From Caballeronia choica (GTDB lineage: Bacteria > Pseudomonadota > Gammaproteobacteria > Burkholderiales > Burkholderiaceae), in NCBI RefSeq assembly GCF_001544535.1, contig NZ_FCON02000080.1, positions 1 to 36,015 on the forward strand: a DNA stretch of 36,015 bases. Reading direction: 5' to 3'. Shown piece after piece: positions 13,857-21,687 of the stretch (position 1 is its first letter; each line of letters starts with the position of its first letter). The notes under the pieces were generated by a model. That model was not told where the DNA came from, made no database searches, and saw nothing but the letters and a program-made list of their open reading frames with translations. Made by a program: the position numbers and the translations under genes.

Positions 13857-16655
13857 ATGAAGCGCTATACGGTCGGCATCGATCTGGGCACGAGCAACAC
13901 GGTCGTCGCGTATGTCGAGGCGGGGTCCGTGGAGATCCGCGTCTTCGATGTCGATCAGCTCGTGAGCCCGGGAGAGGTCGCGGCGCGGCCGCTGTTGCCG
14001 TCGTTGCGCTATCACGCGGCGCCGGGCGAACTCGACGCGGGCGATCTGCAATTGCCTTGGGCGAACGCCGATCTCGACGCAAAGCAACCGGTCGTGATCG
14101 GCCGGCTCGCCCGCACGCTCGGCGCGCAGGTGCCGGGCCGGCTCGTCGCGAGCGCGAAAAGCTGGCTGTCGCACGGCTCGGTGGATCGGGTCGCGCCGAT
14201 CCTGCCCTGGGGCGCGGGCGACGATGTCGAGAAGATCTCGCCGGTCGCGGCGAGCGCAAGCTATCTCGCGCACGTGCGCGCTGCGTGGAACCAGCGCTTC
14301 CCCGACGCACCGCTCGAAAAGCAGGACGTCGTGCTGACCGTGCCCGCCTCGTTCGACGAAGGCGCGCGCGCGTTGACGCTCGAAGCGGCCCGGATGGCGA
14401 AGCTGCCGGCGCTGCGTCTGCTGGAAGAACCGCAGGCCGCGTTCTACGACTGGCTGTTCCACCATCGCGAAACGCTCGACGACGAGCTTCGCGCGACCCG
14501 CCTCGTCCTCATCTGCGACGTGGGCGGCGGCACGACCGACCTCACGCTCATCAAAGTGGAGATGCAGGATGGCGAGCCGCTCTTGACGCGCATCGGCGTG
14601 GGCAACCACCTGATGCTCGGCGGCGACAACATGGACCTGGCGCTCGCGCATCTCGTCGAAGGACGGATCGTCGGGCAGGCGGCGAACGCGCGGCTCTCGG
14701 CCGGGCAGATCTCGCAGCTCGTCGAGCGTTGCCGCGCCGCCAAGGAGCAACTGCTCGGCGCCGACCCGCCCGAATCCACGTCGATCACGCTGCTCGGCGC
14801 GGGGTCGAAGCTCGTCGGCGGGGCGCGGTCGGCGCAGGTCTCGCGACAGGAAATCGAGCAGATCATCGTCGACGGGTTCTTTCCGGCGGTCTCGCCGAAC
14901 GAGCGGCCGGGGCGCGCGCGCGGCGGCATCGTCGAGTTCGGGCTGCCGTATGCGAGCGATCCCGCGATCACCCGGCACATCGCGGCGTTTCTCGCGCAGC
15001 ACGCGGCGCAGTCGCGGCAGGCGCTGGCCCTGCCTGAATCCGGCGAATCCGGCGAATCCGTGCAAGCGCCGTTGCCTGTGCCGGATACGCTGTTGCTCAA
15101 CGGCGGCGTGTTCCGCGCCGAAGCGCTGACCGCGCGCCTCGCGGCGACGCTCGGCACCTGGCGCGGCGAGCCACTGCACCTGCTGCACAACGCCAATCCC
15201 GATGTCGCCGTCGCGCGCGGCGCGGTCGCGTATGCACTCGCGCGGGCGGGACACGCGCCGCGCATCGGCGGCGGTTCGCCGCGCAGCGTCTTCCTCGTGC
15301 TCGACGAAGACGGCCAGCACGAACGCGGCATCTGCCTCTTGCCGCGCGGCACGGAAGAAGGCCACGAGATCCCGCTGAAGGACCGCACCTTCGCGCTGCG
15401 GCTCGGGGCGCCGGTGCGCTTTCACCTGGCGTCGTCGGTCGCGGACACCGCGTATCAGGCGGGCGAACTCGCCGACCTGTCCAGAGCGGCGGGCGACTTC
15501 GTGCGCCTGCCGCCGATCGCAACCGTCATCGCGCCACAGGGCGCGAGCGGTCCGCGCGAGAAGCCCGTCCACCTGACGGCCACGCTCACCGAAGTCGGCA
15601 CGCTCGACGTCCACTGCATCGCCACCGACGATCCCGCACAGCGGTGGCTGCTCGAATTCCAGCTGCGCCGCGAGCAGCCGCAAGCCGATCCCGATGCGGC
15701 GAAGTCGCATCCGGGGCTGCCGAAGGCCATCGAACAGATCGACCGCACCTTCGGCGCGAAGTCGCAGGACGTCGGCCCGAAAGAGGTCAAGCGGCTGCGC
15801 GCGCAACTCGAACAGATCCTCGGCCCGCGCGAAAGCTGGGACAGCGTGCTCCTGCGCGAACTCTTCGGGACCTTCACGGAGCGCGCGCGCCGGCGCAGGC
15901 GCTCGGCGGACCACGAGCGGCTGTGGTTCAACTTCGCGGGCTACTGCGTGCGGCCGGGCTTCGGCTATCCGCTCGACGAATGGCGCGTCGAGCAACTGTG
16001 GGCGTTCTACGAGCAGGGCATCCAGTACATGAACGAAAGCCAGGTCTGGTCGGAATGGTGGACGCTATGGCGGCGCGCGGCCGGCGGCCTCCCGGAAGCG
16101 GCGCAGGTGTTCCTGCTCGACGACATGGCGTTCCATCTTCAACCGCCCGGCACGTCGCGCTACAACCGGCCGTCCGGGACCATGAAAGTCGCCTACGACG
16201 ACATGGTGCGGCTCGCGGCATCGCTGGAACGCGTGCCGGTCGAGCGCAAGATCGAGGTCGGGCAGTGGCTGCTGACACGGCTCAAGAAGCCCTCGGAGAA
16301 TCCGCAGAGCTGGTGGGCCGTGGGCCGTATCGGCGCGCGCCAGCCGTTCTACGGCAGCGCGCACGGCGTCGTGCCGCCCGATATCGCGGCCGTCTGGGTC
16401 GATGCGATCCTCGCGCTCGACTGGAAGAAGGTCGAGCCGGCCGCCTTCGCCGCCGTGCAGATCGCCCGGATGACAGGCGACCGTTCGCGCGACCTGCCCT
16501 TCGACGTTCGCGCCGAAGTCGTGCGGCGGCTCACGGCGGCCAACGCATCGCGAAGCTGGATCGAGATGGTCAACGAGGCGGTGCAACTCAATCAGGCGGA
16601 CGAAGGACGCGTGTTCGGCGAGTCGCTGCCGGTCGGGCTGAAGCTGCTCGGCTGA
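13857..16655 (+). CDS. Divergent Hsp70 with long C-terminal domain (DUF3731 type)
   Basis: The 932-residue protein has an Hsp70 ATPase (IGIDLGTSNTVVAY at the start, ICDVGGGTTDLTL about 218-230, LLNGGVFRAEAL about 415) and a short beta-rich region. An additional segment of about 300 residues follows from about 628 to the end, rich in Trp, Arg and Glu. It includes LWFNFAGYCVRPGFGYPLDE and AFYEQGIQYMNESQVWSEWW, which I match to the DUF3731 extension of some Hsp70s. A 9-bp repeat (15035-15059) encodes GESGES in a loop. The start is uncertain: ATG 13857 begins with the family motif, but TTG 13836 would add MSDDRAA. It is the last gene of the operon. Confidence 0.87.
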   Translation: MKRYTVGIDLGTSNTVVAYVEAGSVEIRVFDVDQLVSPGEVAARPLLPSLRYHAAPGELDAGDLQLPWANADLDAKQPVVIGRLARTLGAQVPGRLVASAKSWLSHGSVDRVAPILPWGAGDDVEKISPVAASASYLAHVRAAWNQRFPDAPLEKQDVVLTVPASFDEGARALTLEAARMAKLPALRLLEEPQAAFYDWLFHHRETLDDELRATRLVLICDVGGGTTDLTLIKVEMQDGEPLLTRIGVGNHLMLGGDNMDLALAHLVEGRIVGQAANARLSAGQISQLVERCRAAKEQLLGADPPESTSITLLGAGSKLVGGARSAQVSRQEIEQIIVDGFFPAVSPNERPGRARGGIVEFGLPYASDPAITRHIAAFLAQHAAQSRQALALPESGESGESVQAPLPVPDTLLLNGGVFRAEALTARLAATLGTWRGEPLHLLHNANPDVAVARGAVAYALARAGHAPRIGGGSPRSVFLVLDEDGQHERGICLLPRGTEEGHEIPLKDRTFALRLGAPVRFHLASSVADTAYQAGELADLSRAAGDFVRLPPIATVIAPQGASGPREKPVHLTATLTEVGTLDVHCIATDDPAQRWLLEFQLRREQPQADPDAAKSHPGLPKAIEQIDRTFGAKSQDVGPKEVKRLRAQLEQILGPRESWDSVLLRELFGTFTERARRRRRSADHERLWFNFAGYCVRPGFGYPLDEWRVEQLWAFYEQGIQYMNESQVWSEWWTLWRRAAGGLPEAAQVFLLDDMAFHLQPPGTSRYNRPSGTMKVAYDDMVRLAASLERVPVERKIEVGQWLLTRLKKPSENPQSWWAVGRIGARQPFYGSAHGVVPPDIAAVWVDAILALDWKKVEPAAFAAVQIARMTGDRSRDLPFDVRAEVVRRLTAANASRSWIEMVNEAVQLNQADEGRVFGESLPVGLKLLG

Positions 16656-16799
16656 AGGCGTGCGGCCGGGCCGGACGTCCCCGCGTTCCGCCGGCAAAAT
16701 ATTTCGCTGTCAGAAGCGAGTTTGGACGGCGGTGTCGCGCCGAAGCATCACGCGATCACGAGCATTCTTGATTCCCGGCAACATGGCGCCTATTTTTAA

Positions 16800-16820
16800 C
16801 ATGTGTCAATTCGACACGTG
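16800..16820 (+). promoter_or_regulatory. Hairpin directly upstream of a strong ribosome binding site
   Basis: CATGTGTC and GACACGTG form an 8-bp stem (one T-G pair) with loop AATTC, ending 1 nt before AAGGAGG of the small basic protein gene. It could be an operator dyad, an mRNA-stabilising 5' hairpin or a translational control element. The sequence alone does not decide. Confidence 0.5.
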
Positions 16821-16832
16821 AAGGAGGTCAAC

Positions 16833-16994
16833 ATGCCATCACCGAGAAAAGCCCCGCCGAGCAATCCCGCCGAAACCGAAATGTCGAGCCGCAAGAAAAG
16901 CGCGGCCGGCGCGAAGCCATCGGCAGCCAAGTCGCAGGGCGGCAAGGAAATGCAGGTCGCCAAGCGCAGCACCAAGGCCAAGCCAAAGGGATGA
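16833..16994 (+). CDS. Small basic Lys/Ala/Ser-rich protein
   Basis: The 53-residue product is highly basic, about one quarter Lys or Arg, with no Cys, no aromatic residue and no membrane segment (MPSPRKAPPSNPAE to TKAKPKG). A near-perfect ribosome binding site (AAGGAGG, 16821-16827) stands 5 nt before ATG 16833, which is the main reason to accept it. The composition resembles disordered nucleic-acid-binding tails such as H1-like proteins, but no PAKKA-type repeat is present. The function is unknown. Confidence 0.65.
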   Translation: MPSPRKAPPSNPAETEMSSRKKSAAGAKPSAAKSQGGKEMQVAKRSTKAKPKG

Positions 16995-17003
16995 GCGGCA
17001 GAA

Positions 17004-17051
17004 GCCCTCGTCCCTGTGCCGAGGGCGTCGCTTGATCGAAACCGCTTTTTT
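17004..17051 (+). terminator. Possible terminator after the small basic protein
   Basis: GCCCTCG (17004-17010) pairs with CGAGGGC (17020-17026) around a 9-nt loop. The T run (17045-17051) comes only 18 nt later, so this is not a standard intrinsic terminator. Confidence 0.3.
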
Positions 17052-17066
17052 GTCCCACAGCGTAGT

Positions 17067-17110
17067 CGGGTAATTCGCGGGTAGTTCGCGGGTAGCTCCC
17101 GCGTAGTGCG
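17067..17110. repeat. Four tandem 11-bp repeats upstream of the hybrid kinase
   Basis: Units CGGGTAATTCG, CGGGTAGTTCG, CGGGTAGCTCC and CGCGTAGTGCG follow one another without gaps. The period is about one helical turn, so each copy presents the same face of DNA, as in arrays bound cooperatively by a protein. The block lies 100-145 bp before the kinase gene start. Confidence 0.75.
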
Positions 17111-17211
17111 CGGTTCCACCGGCGCCCCGCCGGCCGCGGCAAATCCCTTCCTCCGATGCTGGTTCTCAGCATTCTTGGTTTCGTCCGAAAAACACGCTTG
17201 TCGCGGGTGAG

Positions 17212-19275
17212 ATGTCGCCTAAAGTAGTTAACCTCCCTTCTGTAATATGCGAGCGTGACATGCATGTCCCAAACCGGATTGCCGGTGCTCAAAGGAATTG
17301 GTCGTACTCCGCGGCGGCACGAGAAGCCGGCGCAAGTCTGATAGAGAATCTGTCGATCCCCGCACCCTTTGCGGACCCGGCAATCGAAGCGCGCTTTCTC
17401 GAAGAACACAGCCAGCGGTTTTGCGCCTTTCGGCGGGCGTCGACGCTGCTTGCGCTGGGTTTATGGACCTGCTTTTTGTGGTGGGACATGAACAACGCGC
17501 AGCGAATGAAGGTGCTGAACGATGCTTTGACGTACTTGCTGGTTTTAAGACTATTGGGCGTCGCGCTGCTCTTTTGCACGGGCATTCTGGTGCTTCGGCC
17601 GTCATTCCGCTCGCACGAGACATCGACCCGGGTCATCCTGACGGGCGTCTATGGCCTGATATTCCTGCTGCTCGGGATTATCGCCGTGACCCCCGCGCCC
17701 TATAACTACATGCAGCATTTCACCGGGCTCTATCTCGCGCTGTTTTTCCAGTTCTCGTTTTTCTATTTGCGGTCCAAGTACGCGTTGACGGTCGCCATTG
17801 TCACGTTTGCCGCCCTGATCTTGCTTCAGCTGACATTGAAAGTGCTGAATCCGACCGATTTCGCCGCAGGGCTCTTCTATCTGTTCAATATGACCATCGT
17901 GGGCCATGGCGTGTGCGTGCACGCCGAAAGAGTTTCACGCGAGCGGTTTTCCGCCGAACGCGCGCTTGCGTCGCTCAATAATGAGATTTCGATGACGAAT
18001 GTCGAACTGGAGCGCAAAAACACCGAACTGGAGATTTCGAAAAAAGATCAGGAAATCAAGACAAACGCATTGCTCGCGTTAAAGGAGCAGCAAATGCTCG
18101 CGGCCGAAGCGTCGAGCAAGGACAAATCGAATTTTCTCGCGGCGGCGACCCATGACCTGCGCCAGCCGATGCATGCGCTCAACCTGTTCCTGCAGGCCGC
18201 GTCCGAAGCCATCGGCCACGGCGAATTCAAGGAAGCCGGACGTTTGATCGACGAATGCGGCCGGTCTTCCGAGATTCTCGCGCGACTCCTGAACGCCGTG
18301 CTCGATCTGTCGCGGCTTGAATCGGGCCGCGTCGTGCCGCGCTATCACGTCTTTGATCTGAGGCTGATCATCGAGGAGGCTGCCGAGCAGCTTCGGCCGT
18401 TCGCCCAGAGCCGGGGCGTGGATCTGCGCTTGCGCCTGCCTAAGGAAGCCCTCGTCTGCGTACGCAGCGACGCGCACTGGCTGTGCCGTGCGGTGGCGAA
18501 TCTCGTCTCGAACGGAATCAAGTACGCCAACACCGGCCAGACCGCGAAGCCGACGGTGATCGTGGGCCTCGTGCGCTCGGCGACGCGCGCGCGCATCGAT
18601 GTCGTCGACAACGGCATCGGCATTTCGAACGCGCATTGGGAATCGATCTTCCAGCCGTTCTTCCAGGTCGGCAATCCGGAGCAGGATCGCGACAAGGGTC
18701 TCGGACTGGGGCTTTCCATCGTGAACGCGGTCATTTCGATGCTGGACGAGCATCGGATCGAATTGAAATCGGCCGAGGGACTGGGCTCGCGTTTTTCGGT
18801 GGAAATGCCGCTATGCGGCGCGACGCCCGACAAGCCCTCGCCGCGCGTGCCCGCCCGTGCCGACCCCGAGGAGGCCCGGCAGCTCGCCGGCCTTTATGTG
18901 CTGCTGGTGGAGGACGACGGCCTCGTGCGCGCATCGACCGAGGCGTTGCTGTCGCAATGGGGCGTGCTGTTCGATTCGGCGGCCACCTTCGAGGAGTACG
19001 AGGAAATCCTCGATTCGCTCGAACGCATTCCCGACCTGATCATCACCGACTACCGCCTGCGCGACTTCAAGACGGCTCGCGAAATCGCGATGCTCTTCAC
19101 GGCGAAACTCGGCAAGCCCTGCCCGACGCTTGTCGTCACGGGCGAGCCGCAGGCGACGATCATTCCGCTCGCCTGCACCCACGATGTGTTGAGCAAGCCG
19201 GTGAGCACGGCCGAATTGCGCCAGGAGATCCTTTCGCTGGTGGCAGGCCGCTGCCCGAACGAAGTCGCCGCCTGA
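17212..19275 (+). CDS. Membrane-bound hybrid histidine kinase
   Basis: The 687-residue product has six predicted membrane segments (about 76-93, 107-128, 140-160, 170-187, 190-209, 217-235), then a coiled coil (about 240-300). The dimerisation/H-box follows with His314 in AATHDLRQPMHAL, then an ATPase domain (N box NLVSNGIKYA, G boxes DNGIGIS and GLGLGLSIV). It ends in a receiver domain with Asp613 (DLIITDYRL) and Lys in LSKPVS. No periplasmic sensor is evident, so the membrane part may sense the signal. ATG 17212 is used; ATG 17260 is an alternative and both have weak ribosome sites. It converges on a NarL-type regulator gene 9 nt away, a likely partner by position. Confidence 0.9.
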   Translation: MSPKVVNLPSVICERDMHVPNRIAGAQRNWSYSAAAREAGASLIENLSIPAPFADPAIEARFLEEHSQRFCAFRRASTLLALGLWTCFLWWDMNNAQRMKVLNDALTYLLVLRLLGVALLFCTGILVLRPSFRSHETSTRVILTGVYGLIFLLLGIIAVTPAPYNYMQHFTGLYLALFFQFSFFYLRSKYALTVAIVTFAALILLQLTLKVLNPTDFAAGLFYLFNMTIVGHGVCVHAERVSRERFSAERALASLNNEISMTNVELERKNTELEISKKDQEIKTNALLALKEQQMLAAEASSKDKSNFLAAATHDLRQPMHALNLFLQAASEAIGHGEFKEAGRLIDECGRSSEILARLLNAVLDLSRLESGRVVPRYHVFDLRLIIEEAAEQLRPFAQSRGVDLRLRLPKEALVCVRSDAHWLCRAVANLVSNGIKYANTGQTAKPTVIVGLVRSATRARIDVVDNGIGISNAHWESIFQPFFQVGNPEQDRDKGLGLGLSIVNAVISMLDEHRIELKSAEGLGSRFSVEMPLCGATPDKPSPRVPARADPEEARQLAGLYVLLVEDDGLVRASTEALLSQWGVLFDSAATFEEYEEILDSLERIPDLIITDYRLRDFKTAREIAMLFTAKLGKPCPTLVVTGEPQATIIPLACTHDVLSKPVSTAELRQEILSLVAGRCPNEVAA

Positions 19276-19284
19276 GGCGAGCAA

Positions 19285-19980
19285 TCACGACGCCGACGCC
19301 GGATTGCTCATCGGCATTTCGATGCCGCGCCGCGCCATTTCGACGATCAGGAAGGTTCGGCGCGTGACGTGAAAGCGTGCGAGCAGGTCGCTCGAATATT
19401 CCTTCGCCGTGTTCTCGCTGATGTTCATCTTTCGCGCAATCGCCTTGTTCGACAGACCCTGCAATAGATAGCGCAGGGTTTCGGTCAGGCGCGGCGGAAG
19501 TTCGAGCGATTCCACCGTCGGGCTCGAATGCGTCGCGACCGGTTTCGGGCTGTGTCCGCCCTTGCCGAGCACCGTGTTGGGCAAATACACCCGTCCACTC
19601 AGGATCGTACGAAGCGCTTCACGAAAAACACCCGCGCCCTGCTCGCTGCCTTTGGAGATGAATCCGCAAGCACCGCTCTTGATGCAGTCGAGCACGGTGT
19701 CGCGGTCGTCCTGTGCCGAAAGCATGATGGTCTGCACCTCGCGCTCTTCCTCGCGTATCCAGTTGAGCAGGTCCATGCCGGTCGCATTTCCCCGAAGGTG
19801 ATAATCGAGGAACATCAGATCGTACGAACCCGCGGACAACTTGGCTTTCGCCTGCTCGAAACCGTCCGCTTCGTCGATTTCAAGCAGCGGCTCATTCGCG
19901 AGAATCAGCGTTTTCATCGCGCTGCGCGTGAGCCCTTCGTCCTCTACCAGCAATACTGTTTTGAAGTATCCGTTTTCCAT
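19285..19980 (-). CDS. NarL/FixJ-type response regulator
   Basis: The 231-residue DNA-binding regulator has a receiver domain (VEDE near 12-15, phospho-acceptor Asp59 in LMFLDYHLRG, Lys in GFISKGSE) and a C-terminal LuxR-type helix-turn-helix (about 165-225, LPPRLTETLRYLLQGLSNKA and NISENTAKEY). ATG 19980 is used, not the long upstream frame, because the receiver starts there and GGGGA lies just upstream. It faces the hybrid kinase tail-to-tail with only 9 bp between and is divergent from the receiver gene at 20159. The three may form one phosphorelay, but pairing is inferred. Confidence 0.9.
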   Translation of the reverse strand: MENGYFKTVLLVEDEGLTRSAMKTLILANEPLLEIDEADGFEQAKAKLSAGSYDLMFLDYHLRGNATGMDLLNWIREEEREVQTIMLSAQDDRDTVLDCIKSGACGFISKGSEQGAGVFREALRTILSGRVYLPNTVLGKGGHSPKPVATHSSPTVESLELPPRLTETLRYLLQGLSNKAIARKMNISENTAKEYSSDLLARFHVTRRTFLIVEMARRGIEMPMSNPASAS

Positions 19981-20158
19981 TGCAGTCCCCGAGAACATGA
20001 GGCGATAGTACGCTCGCACGAACCCCGCGCCACCCTCCTTTCGCGGGGATAACCACCCCTCCTGAAGGCCCGCGCTCACCCTGCTCGGTGCGGGTATTTC
20101 GCCAGGCACGTCCGGTCGAGAATGGCTCATCCGATCCACCGCATTCCCGGAGGAGCAC

Positions 20159-20614
20159 ATGGCAAGCCGATCACCTGTCGACGACGAGAAACAGTTCGCG
20201 TTGTGGAGTATCAAGCGAGCGGGAACGCAGGGCTCGCCGCGCCGCGTGGTGGTCGCCCACAAGGACAAATCGATCGCCGAATCGATCGCCGTGATGCTGC
20301 GGCTCAAGGGGCTGCAGGTGATTCATTGCCAGGATCTGAAGTCGGTGCGCTCGCTCGTGCAGAACTGGAAGCCGCAAGCGCTGATCCTCGATACGAACCT
20401 CGACAGCGAATCGGGCTACGTCTTCATCCGCACGCTGCGCATGGACGCGGATTTCACCGGACGGCTGCTCGTCGCGATGAGCAACGTGTGGCCCGCCGAT
20501 CCGATTGAAACCCTCAAGGACGCAGGCTTCGATGCGCATTGCCGCCGGCCCTGCTCGACGTGGCGCATTCTCGATCTCGTCGATGCGTTCTTTTTCGCTC
20601 CGGCGACTCATTAA
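20159..20614 (+). CDS. Stand-alone receiver-domain protein
   Basis: The 151-residue protein is a single CheY-like receiver with an N-terminal extension of about 28 residues and no output domain. The candidate phospho-acceptor is Asp78 (ALILDTNLDS). The usual acidic pair near the start is reduced (VVAHKDKSIAE), and the conserved Lys-Pro is Arg-Pro (HCRRPCS), so phosphorylation chemistry may be altered. GGAGGAG precedes ATG 20159. It is divergent from the NarL-type regulator (178-bp spacer). It could be a phosphate sink or shuttle for the neighbouring hybrid kinase. That is inference. Confidence 0.82.
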   Translation: MASRSPVDDEKQFALWSIKRAGTQGSPRRVVVAHKDKSIAESIAVMLRLKGLQVIHCQDLKSVRSLVQNWKPQALILDTNLDSESGYVFIRTLRMDADFTGRLLVAMSNVWPADPIETLKDAGFDAHCRRPCSTWRILDLVDAFFFAPATH

Positions 20615-20626
20615 GGGAGGTTGGTG

Positions 20627-20818
20627 ATGAACAAGGACACTTGCCTCGTCGTGCGGGGCGTCATGCCGGCTCATGCGTCGCGCGCATCGCGTGCGTCGCG
20701 TGCGTCGCGTGTCGGCTCCGTCGAGGCTGCTACGAGGCGGCGTCGCCGCCGTGCGCGTCCGGGCGGACGCCGGTTCCCAGCTCGAGCCACGCCTCTCTTT
20801 CACTACCTGGCGCGATGA
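20627..20818 (+). CDS. Doubtful small basic ORF after the receiver gene
   Basis: ATG 20627 has an excellent GGGAGG site 6 nt upstream and opens a 63-codon frame (MNKDTCLVVRGVMPAH, then four ASR repeats, then an Arg-rich tail). The last 89 bp run antisense into the epimerase gene, and the Arg-rich part looks like a shadow frame of GC-rich DNA. Initiation seems real; a functional product is uncertain. It may be a short leader peptide or a decayed gene. Confidence 0.3.
   Translation: MNKDTCLVVRGVMPAHASRASRASRASRVGSVEAATRRRRRRARPGGRRFPARATPLFHYLAR
20674..20709 (+). repeat. Four tandem 9-bp repeats
   Basis: TGCGTCGCG, CGCATCGCG, TGCGTCGCG and TGCGTCGCG follow each other, coding for repeated Ala-Ser-Arg in the doubtful small ORF. 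They are a likely slippage tract. Confidence 0.7.
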
Positions 20819-21674
20819 CCGCCACGCCCGTGCCGGCATGGCCCTGGGCGAGCAGGTTGAAGCCGTCGCTGACGTGCGACACCGGCTCGACGCACAAGTA
20901 GGCGCCCCCCGCGGGGCAATGCACGACGACGTGTGAGAGCGCGTCGGAGGCGCTCATGGCCAGCGTCGGGCCGCCCGCATAGTGCAATGTCGCGTGCCGG
21001 CCCCAGCCGCCGAGGTAGCGCGTGTAACCCACAGCTTCCCGCCCGTGACGGCGAGCCGGCACTTCCTGCGACGGCTCGACTGCGATCTCTTCCTCATGAC
21101 GCCACGTGACTTGCGCGTCGAGTTCGGCTTCCACTGCACCAAAGTATGGATGAAAGCCGAAACCCACCGGCATTTCCTGCGCCGATCGGTTCGCGATCCG
21201 CATCGTGAGCCGCGCGCCCTGGTCGGTCAGCGTGAAGGTTTGCGTCGCTTCGAAGGCCCACGGCCATCCTTCCTGCCCCGCCGCATGCGCATGGCGCAGC
21301 ACGACTTCGTCCGCGCTTTGCGCCTCGACGGTCCACGGCTCGTACTGGCCGAAACCGTGCAGCGCGTGCGGCGCGCCGGGAAATGTCGAGAGTTCGACGC
21401 GCGTGCCGTCCGGCGCCGTGAAGCGGGCATCGCGCACGCGGTTCGAAAACGGCACGAGCGGATAGCAGCCGCCCTTCGGCCACGCATCGGCGGGCCAGGT
21501 GCCGACGGTGATCGGCACGAGCCAGTCGTGGACCCGGCCGTCTTCGAGCGTCGTCGAGAAGCGCGTGATCCGGCCGCCGGCCGTCGGCGCGACTTCGATC
21601 ACAAGCGGCCCGCGTGCGATCCGCAAGCGGTCGGCCGCGTTCAGTTCAGTCACCTTTCGTTCCATGCCGGTCAT
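20730..21674 (-). CDS. Aldose 1-epimerase family protein (galactose mutarotase-like)
   Basis: The enzyme interconverts alpha and beta anomers of a hexose. The 314-residue product has the family's conserved points: PFSNRVRDARF (about 75-85), HALHGFGQ (general-acid His region, about 107), GFGFHPYFG (about 170) and CVEPVSH (catalytic Glu, about 268). There is no signal peptide, so it is cytoplasmic. It follows the second permease gene by 13 nt and is the last gene of the ABC importer operon, which suggests the imported substrate is a sugar or sugar derivative. ATG 21674 is used; ATG 21665 is possible. Confidence 0.88.
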   Translation of the reverse strand: MTGMERKVTELNAADRLRIARGPLVIEVAPTAGGRITRFSTTLEDGRVHDWLVPITVGTWPADAWPKGGCYPLVPFSNRVRDARFTAPDGTRVELSTFPGAPHALHGFGQYEPWTVEAQSADEVVLRHAHAAGQEGWPWAFEATQTFTLTDQGARLTMRIANRSAQEMPVGFGFHPYFGAVEAELDAQVTWRHEEEIAVEPSQEVPARRHGREAVGYTRYLGGWGRHATLHYAGGPTLAMSASDALSHVVVHCPAGGAYLCVEPVSHVSDGFNLLAQGHAGTGVAVIAPGSEREAWLELGTGVRPDAHGGDAAS

Positions 21675-21687
21675 CTCGCCGCAAACC

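Noticed and set aside
11943-15995. 1350-codon open frame on the minus strand
   Set aside because: It is antisense to the DUF2760-Hsp70 operon; Arg/Ala/Asp-rich without domains. The plus-strand genes have clear Hsp70 motifs.
17067-17110. CRISPR array
   Set aside because: The units are only 11 bp and contiguous, without spacers, and no cas gene is present.
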